64,000 nucleotides of DNA from Homarus americanus (lineage: Eukaryota; Arthropoda; Malacostraca; Decapoda; Nephropidae). Under the pieces are notes generated by a model. It was not told the DNA's origin, ran no database searches, and saw only the letters and a program-made list of their open reading frames with translations. The position numbers and the translations under genes were made by a program. The stretch's first letter is position 1. Each line of letters opens with the position of its first letter. Positions 41,601 to 53,600 of the stretch are shown piece by piece. The stretch covers positions 3,232,411 through 3,296,410 of the forward strand of contig NW_024753828.1 of NCBI RefSeq assembly GCF_018991925.1, in the 5' to 3' direction.

Positions 41601-44600
41601 AGAGTGCTGCAAGATTGTCTCTGAAGCTGACAAGGGTGTCAGGATCAAGTTTGCATGCATCCTCCTCACAAAGGCCAATGTGAATATGAAAGAGTCGATG
41701 CCCGAGCTAAACTTCATATAACAAAGACACTGTTGAATATAATCTTGCCTGTCGAACACCCTAACAAGTGTATTTGGAAGGAATTTGCTGATGAATCTTT
41801 AAGTATACAGACAATACCATATCACCATTTCAGACTTGTCTTAAAATCTCAAGAATGAGCACTAAGGTTCACGAGGCGCTGACCCAAAATTTTGAAAGCA
41901 TTGACATCGTTTCACTGTTGTGCCCCACATTGACACAAACCAATACTCATACCATATGCTCATGGCACCCCAGGTTGGCGGCACCAACATAAACACCACG
42001 TCCGTGTGGCACCCAAAAATATCAGTAAAGAAAACAAAACAAAAACTTTGTAAGTCACCAGAGACAGCTACATACGTCCGACATTAGCACTGCTGGAGCT
42101 GAACACTGGAGGCAGCAGCGTTAATACTCGCGTTGTTTACATAATTATCAGAAGAGTGAACCTTGCAAGCAGGCGTGTGTAACTGACAAGTGACAGGTGA
42201 GGTCATTAACTGTGGGAGCAGCACTTACCTGTGAGGCCCATGGAGGGATGCCTTCATGCTGAATGAGCCCTTCACTACCAAAGTGACACTTACCTGCCAA
42301 GTAAGGCAGGTGAGTCCCTCACTGCGGGAGCCGGTCAGCATCTCGGGACTGGATGAGGAAAGCGCATCAGGTGCACTGATCCACTATCATCCCCCACAGC
42401 CACCCACCGCCTCCCCACACACATCTGCTGGTGCCAGGAAGTGTTATAATCACCTTAAAAACTTGATGCATATAGAAATGTATTCCTTATGCAGGAAAAT
42501 AAACTTAATTCATCTTTTATGTCCAGTATTTTTAAAAAAAATTAATTGAAAACCTAACCTAATCTAACTCGAAGCTAACCTAACCTACGCCTGACATGTT
42601 TATTCAGTAGAGTGGGGGCCCTGTACACAAATACTTAAAATTATTACTCAAGTAAGAGTGCCTTTTCATGGAAGAATACTTAAGTCAAAATTATTGTTAT
42701 ATACAGGACGTAATTAGCAAAAGTAAAAAGTATACTGTATATATATATATATATATTTTTTTTTTATTGGGCACCCCTACATCCTTGTGTAAGGTGAAAG
42801 CGCAGAAGCATGCTCTGAGTTCATGCTTGCCTTTATGTCTCTCGAGTCAGGGCGTGAAGAAGCCTGAAGAGTCAGTGGTTTATGTCATCAAGTTATTGGA
42901 AGCTCCAACAACTTTCCCTGAATACAGTCGCAACTTTCGACTTACAACAGGTACCTACTTTACTGCTAGGTGAACAGGGACTAATGGGGGCTAGGAAGTA
43001 AGTCCAAACAACTTCCACCGGCCAGGGAAGTAAAGTACAGTAATATCTCCGTTAGCCGGAATCCCTCAAACCCAGACCTGTCCGATAGCTGGAATTGAAA
43101 TTTAATCGGAAAATCGTCCCCAAAGCCGGAATTTTCAGGACAAAAATCAGGCTTTGGGAACGATTTTCCGAGGGGCACATTATCCAGAAAATTCCGATAA
43201 ATTTTTCCTGATACTCGGAAAATTCTGGTGATGGAGGAGTTTTTTTTCCGGGTTTGAGAGATGAAAATCATGCTAATTTTCTGGAAATTCCGATAAAAAT
43301 TTTCCGTTATCCGGAAAATTCCGGGGATGAGGGATATTTTTCCGGGTTCGAGAGATGATGTAATGGGCAATTTCTGGAACTTCCGAGAACATTTTTCCGT
43401 TACCCGGAAAATCCGGGGAAGAGGATTTTTTCGGCTGTAGAGTCATGCCGGAAATCTCTCATTCCCGGAAGTTCTCTGCACCAATTGTTCCAGCTCGGGA
43501 TATCACTGCACATTATTGATATTACTATTGTGCATTTTTTCTCAGCTGAGTAGAGATGCCCCGCCCCCTCCTCAAGAGTTACAGCTGATTGGCTGTTGCA
43601 AACCTGTCCAATTTCGTCCTGAAGTAATGACGTATTTCTAAATGAGTTTATTCATAATCGTACTGTGATATAGTGAAATCTTCACTTTTATTAAAACAAT
43701 TACTACTTCACAACTCCCTGTCTCTGACAACTGGTCACAATCAGGTGAATTGTGGCACTCAAAAAGTAATGTCCTCCCAGTTGGAGACACAATTTGATAA
43801 TTAACTTTAAAGTACAGGTTGGACCCCGCTAATCCAGGACCCGATAGTCCGGCAGCTTCAATGGTTTGGGATGGTGTCATAGCTCACTCTAGTGGCTGTT
43901 GTCACTATTTTACCTTTAAATATGCCTCCTAAGAGTTCAGCAAGCAGTGGAAGCGGTTGTAATGCAGCAAAATGTAAGCGTGTGACATTAACTATTTTAG
44001 AAAAGGTGTTAATACTGAATAAATTAGACAGTAACATTACATTTTATGCATTATTTTGCTTTGTTTTTAAACTCAGCTTCGATGGTTTGTAATTTTTGCA
44101 AATCTGGAACTGGTCTGGACCCAAGCCTCCCGGATTAGTGAGGTCCAACCTGAATACAGTAATGATTAGCAACACCTCAGCTGGTGTAGCTTCAGCAGGG
44201 CAATAGTGTGAACTATCGGGTCAAATGTTTTCTTAAAGTGTACCAGAACAATTTGATCTAATATGTAAACAAAATGGCATACTGTTAAATTTCATCCTAA
44301 GTGGGTGTGTGTGAGTAAAAGGTTTAGGACCTACCCGGCAGCCAGACAGGAAGGCAGGGCAGGCAGGTTGGTGATCCTCATCATCTCCTGAGCCACTCCC
44401 GCCGTCATCTCCACCAGGTGCAGCGTAGATGACGATGCCGCCACCACCGCCACTCCATCTTCCACCAGCGCCACGTCCACTACCCATGTGCCGAGGCTTA
44501 CCTGTGACATCACCAATTACACCTGTAACACCATCACCTACACCTGTAACACCATCACCTATACCTGTAACACCATCACCTACACCTGTAACACCATCAC

Positions 44601-47600
44601 CTACACCTGTAACACCATCACCTACACCTGTAACACCATCACCTACACCTGTAACACCATCACCTATACCTGTAACACCATCACCTACACCTGTAACACC
44701 ATCACCTACACCTGTAACACCATCACCCACACCTGTAACACCATCACCTACACCTGTAACACCATCACCTATACCTGTAACACCATCACCTACACCTGTA
44801 ACACCATCACCTACACCTGTAACACCATCACCTATACCTGTAACACCATCACCTACACCTGTAACACCATCACCTACACTTGTATCATTGAAGTTTTTAC
44901 GATAGTTATTGAAACATGTTAATAATAATGTAGAATTTTATAGGGAGGCCTCTTGTCCTAAGGGTTGCCGTCATGCCTATCAGACTTATTTTTACTTCTA
45001 AGCTTTCTTAAGTAAAATGGGAACAGAGAATTAATCTAATTCATCTATTTAATGTTCTCACAAATATATTGAGTGTATGTTATAAATAGTAAGGTTAGAT
45101 AAGATTTATATTGAACTAAATTCTATAAAATAATGAAAAAAGTTAACGGTACTTCTACAACCATGTGACAACTGGTAGTGTTCACGGTCTCCTTTATAAA
45201 GTAGACCTGAATGACATCTGGTCTCTGGCACAAAACAATAAATATTACAGGTAGCAGGTGAGCAAGAGGCCAGATTCATCACCAGTCAGGATAAAGTATA
45301 GGTACAGTACCAAGCAGCCTTCCTTACCTTGCGTGGCGCTGGAGTTTGTTGCTCTTCGTCTGGTGTTGAGTCTAGGAGGAGCCGTGAGTATTGCTGATAC
45401 CGCCACTTGCTGCAGCGGTGAAATCATAGCGTTGTAGTAGATGCAGGATAAATATGGGTTTGTTTGAAAATTATTATTATTAACATTATTATTATCATTA
45501 TTATTATGCGGTGTATCGTGCTGGTTTGTTTAAAAAAAAGTTGCACATGAGATAGCGAAGACCATTCATAGATCTTGACAATAACTTTATGTGATTTAAA
45601 AAATAAAATGAGCAGGAATAGATAAGATAATTAATGTTGTCAAATGCATTAACCGAGGTTTATCCTTGACACACAATGGGAATTGTTGAAGCAGGATGAT
45701 TTGCATTGATGGTTATAATGACAAAAGAAACTAAGGAAATGAAGACCAGCGAGTGGCAGCCACATTGCTTCCTTGTGTTAAGACCATGTGGGACCAAGTA
45801 TACCACGTGAACTGAGGCCAGCTACACCACAGTTGCATCAGAACTGGGACCAGCCTCTCTCCAACCACAGTGAAAACTATCAGACCCTTGTTAACAGGTA
45901 TGTTCACTACGTGTGTCCTCCACGTTTTATATTTAAAGTTGAAGTTAAATGACACCCCTCCAATATTTTCATATGTAATTTACATAATTTCTGTTCACTA
46001 TTTATTTTCAGCCCTTGACTTATTTTCTCTCACTAAACTGTTAATCATTATTATTATTATCATTATTATAACACACACACACACACACATACCACGTGAG
46101 GTCCCTCATAACACCATCTGTGAGGGAATTACTACCCCAAGTGAGGTCCCTCATAACACCATCTGTGAAGGAATTACTACACCATGTGAGGTCCCTCATA
46201 ACACCATCTGTGAGGGAATTACTACCCCAAGTGAGGTCCCTCATAACACCATCTGTGAAGGAATTACTACACCATGTGAGGTCCCTCATAACACCATCTG
46301 TGAGGGAATTACTACCCCAAGTGAGGTCCCTCATAACACCATCTATGAGGGAATTACTACACCACGTGAGGTCCCTCATAACACCATCTGTGAGGGAATT
46401 ACTACCCCAAGTGAGGTCCCTCATAACACCATCTGTGAAGGAATTACTACACCATGTGAGGTCCCTCATAACACCATCTGTGAGGGAATTACTACCCCAA
46501 GTGAGGTCCCTCATAACACCATCTGTGAAGGAATTACTACACCATGTGAGGTCCCTCATAACACCATCTGTGAGGGAATTACTACCCCAAGTGAGGTCCC
46601 TCATAACACCATCTATGAGGGAATTACTACACCATGTGAGGTCCCTCATAACACCATCTGTGAGGGAATTACTACCCCAAGTGAGGTCCCTCATAACACC
46701 ATCTATGAGGGAGTTACTACACTATTTGTTTGCTGTTCAACACCTCAGCGCACATGACCTGTGTAACCTCCACTTTGAACATTAATCTGTATGTTCTTTT
46801 ACCTTTCTCTAATGAAGGCTTTTGTTAAACCACCAATGTCAATGTATATAATAAGTCATTTATGTTCAATGTATATTTTCAGCCTTTGGGCTGCAGAACT
46901 GTTTCAGTAAACCTGTAATTATTATTATTATCATTATTACACACACACACACACACACACGTTTCCTCCACAACACCACTAGTGAGGCAGGTCTACAACC
47001 ACATGTTTCCTTCATAACACCAAATTATCAGTGATTCATAAATAACTTATATGTTAACTCCATGTCCCCATTTTATATTGAAAGCTTTTGTTAAACAATC
47101 CATCCAATGTCAATATACCTATTACAGTAACTCATTTGTTGTCCATTTTTACATTTTCAGCCTCTGGTTGGTGTGTTTTTCAATAAACCATTAATTATTA
47201 GTGTTATTATAATTATTATTATTACTTTTATTATTACTTTTACTTTACTTTTATCCTCTTCACTACTTAATATTATTATTGTTATTAGTAGTACGTAGTA
47301 GTATTACACCATAATAGCCTGAAAAATATATTTATATTAAGAATGTTTAGGATGTACTACAGTAATTCCGCCATTGATGCTCTAAACTTGATGGTCAAGT
47401 AGGATGATTTACGGGACACTAACTTCAAATTTTGTGGTTTTGAGCACAAATGAGAAGTTTCTTGCTATGGCGCTCTGGAGGGGGGACTTAGAAATTTAAG
47501 AGTAATAGTCTGAGGCATTAAACTTTTAGAGAGCAACCAGTGAAACATAGAATAATATACAGTTGTGGTTTACACACACTTATTATGATATGAGAAAAAA

Positions 47601-50600
47601 TAAAAAGATGATTATGGCAACAGGAAGTTATCCGAGTTGGAGACTGACCCGTGCGTTAACTTGGTGAGTGAGCCTCGCGCGCCCACCACCAGCAATGCTC
47701 TTCGACCACGGCACACCACCACGCCCGCCACGCCTTCACGCTGCCCAGAACAATAATATATTTGCTTACACTGCTAATATTTGTGAATACTAGATGTATT
47801 TCCAGCAGACAATAATAGTATTCTGGCATACGATAAAAACTGCTCATATTTGCAACATTTTACCCCTATATATTTTCCTTCCTAACGTGTTTACCTAATA
47901 GTTGGGGGATTATCAAACTTATTATGCCAGCCACAGTTCATCTTCTGGTTGCAGACCTAGTGCCACAGACATGGTCAACACCACGCTGTCTGTGTCAGCT
48001 GTGGCCATACTGTGCAGCTTGTGACATGCAGCAACATGCGACTATCAACTTCCTCATGGCTACATGGAGCGAGTGCTGCCAGATCCTCCAGTGGCTGCTT
48101 GCTGAGAACTCCCTCTCCATCAGTGATGACAAGATGTTTGTCCTCGTCTAACCACATGAGAGCGGACGAGAACAATCGGGGCCATGGGAGATTTGGCAGA
48201 AGATTATTTATGGTAAATATTTATTTCTTCATCTACAAAGCACGTACTGTAGATATCTGTACATGAAATTACTGCCATATGATCAGTTTTTTGCCGTGAT
48301 TTACCACATAATTCCCCTCTTTTGTCATGCCCTGCCCACTATACAGGCATCCCCCGCATTACGGAACCCCGTGTTGCGGAATTTCGCTCTTACGGAATTT
48401 GTAAATTATGACCAATAATTTCGCGATACGGCCCGTAAATCCGCCCTTACAGAAATTGGAGTAAATTTTAACAATTAAAAAAAATAACTTTGGTGTGGAT
48501 TTCTTGGTGTTTGCTACCACCAAGCATGGCGTCGCCACGCGGAGTCACTCCATTGTTTACATGCAGTGTGTGCGCATGTTTCTCGCCCCAGCAGTTGGAT
48601 TTAACTTTTACAAACATACAGTAAGTACAGTACAGTGCATTACCCTTATTCAAGATGACTGGAAAGAGGCCATCAAGTGGAAGTGACCGCAGTAGTGCAA
48701 AAAAAAGCCGCAAAGGCATTACATTGGATATTAAACTTGATGTTTTAAGAAGATATATCATAAATTATTTAATGTACTGTATTGTATGTGTTTATAAATG
48801 TTTATTTTCATTCATAAAAGTGCTTGAATTATTTTGGGGGGGGGATGAAAAAAATTCCTTAGGAACGCATCTCCAGTTTTATAATGGAAGTCAATGGGAA
48901 AATAGGTTTTGCGTTACACAATTTCACGATATGGTTAATTTTCCAGGGACGCAACCCTTCCCTAATGTGGGAGATGCCTGTAGTTGATTGATGATCGAAG
49001 ATAGAGAAGAAAAAAAATAGACAAAAAATACATAAAATTAAAGGAAACAGTTGTGGTGTCGGTTTTCTAACTTACTATCATCCAAAAAACACCTGTGAAA
49101 AATATGAATGAATCCCATAAGTTATTGCTGCTACAAACCGCCTCCTCCACTCTTACCCAATTATCTTTATCTTCACTGATAATAAATATAATAAACAGGT
49201 TTTAAAAGGTACACTTATAGATGATACTGTATAAACATTTCAATTTATAGTTTTATTGGTGTGTATGATGACTGTCTTGGGTATTATAGGAATACGTATC
49301 GAGCCATCATGAATGTTGTATATCATTATCAAACAAAAAAGTGATGTATAAAAATAATCTAATCTGTGATATGTAATAAAAATACTTAAATATGATAAGA
49401 TACTGTATGTACACATAGTTGTTGAGTATGAGCAATAAGTAAGGTGTTTATCTATGTATTCTTAGAACAATAGTTATCAGAGAGTTTTATCTCTTAAAAT
49501 TTAATAGCTGAGGTGATGGACTGTTGTAATTAATAATTATTCATACATGTCCTAGTTGTTGAAGCACAGTGAAAACATTATAACATTAGCTGGTGCAACC
49601 TAAGGACTGTATCTCTCTTAGGTTTTGATGATTGATATCGAGTGTATATGAACTAGACTCATGTACGGGCTTAAATTCTTTTAGCACAGTAACACATTAT
49701 ACAGTAAGGTGAACTTTAATAGGACCAGATACTAGAAAAAACTCAGGATGGTGATTCTTCTATTTCCCGTAGACTGTAATGTGCAATACAATCAGACCAT
49801 AAATTAGTTTTATCTCTTGAGTGTTGAACAATATGACACCCTGGTGAAAAATTCCTTACAAAGCTTTCACATCTGGTTTAACATTGGTAGCCTTCCTTTC
49901 CTTGTATGGGAATATGTGGAACAGCCAATGGCACTTTTTCTGTCACTTGTCATAATGCAGCTTCCTTTTCTGTGTAATCATAAAATACCGGGGAGTAAAG
50001 TTTATTGGAAATCAAAGAATACAAATTGAATGTAAACTAGTAATAACAGATCATGAGAACATTGTAGACCTGTTAAATATTAATTTGGGGAACTTGTATT
50101 TCAGTACATGTTTATTACTATATTACATCAGCATTGTCAATGTTTTCTCATTTTGATTCAGTCATTGTGTTTTGAAATATGATTAAAATATTTCGAAAAC
50201 AAGAATAAGGGAAATGACATCACAATCATGCTTTCCAACCATATCAAGACAGCAGGAGAGGCAGTGTTACCATTAAACAATATTAAGTTAGTAATATGAA
50301 AGGAGTTTTATTGTAAGGTGCCTGGAGAGATTACCTTGTTGTACGTGAGGAGTCGGTAGCGTGGAGTTGGGGAGAAGAGAGGGTGTGAGGGAGCTGGCTG
50401 CCCACCACCAGCCACTACCCCTGCCAGGTATGACACCACTCCTGCCCAACTGATGCCCAAGGTGCCCCTGTAACACACCCACATCATCACCCATAAATAA
50501 ACCAAATATAATTTTTATAGATGCTAATCAAACAATAACTATACAGTAATAAGTAAATTCTACTCAACACAATACTTTATACTATCATATAATTATGGAA

Positions 50601-53600
50601 AGGTTCCTCACCCGGCACTGCTGTTACTGCTGCTGCTGATGTTGCTACTAGTGCTGCTGCTCATGATGGTGGTGGGAACACTCACCCCACTAGAAGCCAA
50701 GCTGGGAGACACTCGGCTGGATGGCACCACCACCGTGTCGAAGATGGCACCACACACACCTTCATACCTGTCACTACCTGTCACCAGCACCACCACCTGT
50801 TAGTGTATCCTGCTATTGTTACCAACACATTTTAATGTTACCATCACTAATGTATTGTTACCACCAGTAATGCATTACTGTTACGAGTGTTATTACCATT
50901 AGTGTTTTGTTATCTTCACTCATTTTGTTTTGTAGCTATGACTGAGATGTTGTTACCATGTAGTGAAATGTTTGTTATCCTGCCCCAAATCAATCCAAGC
51001 GATGTCCCAGGGCTACCCATGAGCGTCCCCAGTACATGACATGGGTCTTGCCTGTGTATAGCAGTCTACCATTGGCTAAGAGGCCGACAGTTTTTCCGGG
51101 AACTGGTGTTGGGTGAAAAAATTGAATTAGTCTTGACATGGGTTATTTGTGGTGGGATTGTGGTGTGCGGATACCTCACATTGGTAGCATCAACTCATGA
51201 ATGTGGATGGGTTGGATTTGGCGGTGGATGACGTAAGTAAACTTCCTGGTTCTCCAGTTAAATACAAAGAATGAGAGTTGCGTTGCCAAAATGCAAAGAT
51301 ATAGATGGGATTTAATTCTTTATTATGAGTGTCATCATTAAAACCTGATTAATAATTGTATGGCCACAAAACTTACCCGATGCAAAAATGATGGTTTGGA
51401 TTTCCAACCCCCAAAACTGATTTAATTTTCCACACTTTCTTTCGGAATTCGCTAATCTGTGCATCGTAAATCCCTGGACTGACATATTGTTTCATCCAAA
51501 TGCCCAACATCCCATTATAATGTAAAGAAAAATCACTCATCCACCCATCCAAAGCAATGGTCAGATGGTAATTAATGTAGAATTAGACGGGCTCACTATG
51601 TATGCACGGGTTGAAACAAAATGGTGGCCAGTGATTACGTGATCTGATTCTCCAGGACCCTCCATGTCGCTACTCTCAGTATATAGAGACTCTAGGTACA
51701 GGAAGACCATCAGGGACTCACCGAGGAGGTTGGTGACGGCCTCAATAAACTGTGGTCGTGAGAGGTGTTTGGTGGGTGTATCTTCCTGCCCCGCCAGCGA
51801 GGCTCTGCCCGTCCACCCCCTGCAACACACCTACGTCACTTACAGTTGTCATAAAATGCTTTTCTCACTCCAAAGTCAAGTGTTTATTAGCCTATTTAGA
51901 TTGATACAGAAGTATTACGAGACAACTTGTTTGCTAATAACTAATTACAAAAATTTTTCATTTCTCTGTTAGTTATTAATAAGTGATGCAAGATTTGGTC
52001 CCGACTGAGGTACACTTGTATCATCTGCAGACAATAAAAACTCCAACATATCTGAAAGTCTTACAAGGTTATTAATGTTTAGAAGGAATAGGAGAGGCCC
52101 TAATTCTGATCCCTGGGTTACCCCTGTGGTAATTCCTGATCCCATAGTGCTTTAATTTACTTCATAGAATTTCACGGTCAATGGTATCAAAAGCATTAAG
52201 TAAATTGAGGAAATAACTATTGTGTCATCACCTTTGTCTAATGATTGTAAAATATCATTGAGTCATTTTTAATACAGTATAGCTGTTGGTGGTGAGTAAT
52301 TCTTCAGAAAACCGAATTGTTTCCAAAACCAACATTTTGTTAAACTCCAGGGACTTTACAAGATGATCGTATATCAAGCTCAAGCGTTATACGGTATGAG
52401 TGCATTTGTTGTTGATAAAATTTAAGATGGGACGAAAATTAGAAGCCTGGAGTATACAGTATGATCCAGAGCCTGCTGCACCTTTGATTCCAAGCCTGCA
52501 AACTATAATATTCCCAAACCTGCAACACACATAGCCGCAAGTGTGACACTCCAGTAATCCATAGACTACCATACCTACAATCCCAAGTAAAACAACCAGA
52601 AAGAAACTTGCAAATCGGAGCTAAAGGCGTAAAAAAAAAGTAATTCATAGCAGGTCTTCATCATCCTACCAACCATTCAGTATGGGTAGAGTCACTCACT
52701 CCTGGGTAATGTCACACAACAGGACATTCCATTCTTATCAGTGTAGCAGATATGTTTTTTGTGCATGCCAGAAGATGAGGAAACCTTTGGGTAAAAATCA
52801 AATGGTTCTCAAATCTAGGTAGAGTGAACCTCAGTGAAGGAATGTCTGCTTCACTGAAACTTTGTGACAAAACTGAACACAACATATACTGTATAGGTGT
52901 CTCGTGTTGACCTGTGTGTGTGTATGAAGGCGTGTGTGTAGGTGTTTGTATGAAGGGGTGTGTATGAAGGCGTGTGTGTATATATGTGTGTGTGTGTGTG
53001 TAACATACCGTGGGCGGCAGAAGTGTTGATGCAGCAGTAAGAGGTGCTCAGGGGTTAGGGCACTCCACAGTTCATCTTCACTGGCAGCACCGTCGTCCCT
53101 GTAACACCATCACATGTCATCATCACAAGTCACTATCACACATCATCATCACAAGTCACCATCACATGTCATCATCAAATACCATCACTACATTTCACCT
53201 TCGTATGTCGTCAGTATTACACGTTACCATCACAGGCCACCTTCACATATCACACCTAAAAATCACCACAAATTTTACCAATACAGCTATTTCACCCCCC
53301 ACACTTCATCACTAAAGGTCCACCACCAAAAACACCACCACACATCACCATCAACACCACATATCACCTCAGTCACCACTCGTTATTCCATTCTACCACT
53401 CCCACACCTCTACACCATCACTACATGTCATTCCCATCTGTCACCGTAACAAGACCACAACATGCTTCTATGTAAACCCTCACACATCACCGCTACACAT
53501 CAGCACCAAACGTTACATCATGGTTACCTCTTATTATGCGTTGTCAAAAGTGATCACATAAACTGTCATGGTGGTAGTGGTGGTCAAACATACTGGTACT

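Noticed and set aside
44233..44922. TPVTPSP and GDGVTGV repeat proteins
   Set aside because: Period artefact of the 21-bp minisatellite. Only the part 44335-44501 is coding, in another frame.
45245..45427. Reading the exon near 45.4 kb as [15 protein letters not shown]
   Set aside because: That frame ends in a phase that does not fit the next exon; the alternative frame ([15 protein letters not shown]) fits both neighbours.
45870..46785. Repeat proteins on both strands ([11 protein letters not shown] and VRSLITPS types)
   Set aside because: The 45-bp array keeps three frames open because its unit is divisible by 3; the region lies in an intron of the WD gene.
50608..50796. A 62-codon exon ([16 protein letters not shown]) in the WD gene
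   Set aside because: Its phase does not match the exons on either side, whereas the 19-nt version does. I keep it only as an alternative.
53105..53520. A CRISPR-like or regular array in the CAT/CAC-rich stretch
   Set aside because: The repeats are irregular and low-complexity, with no constant unit or spacer.
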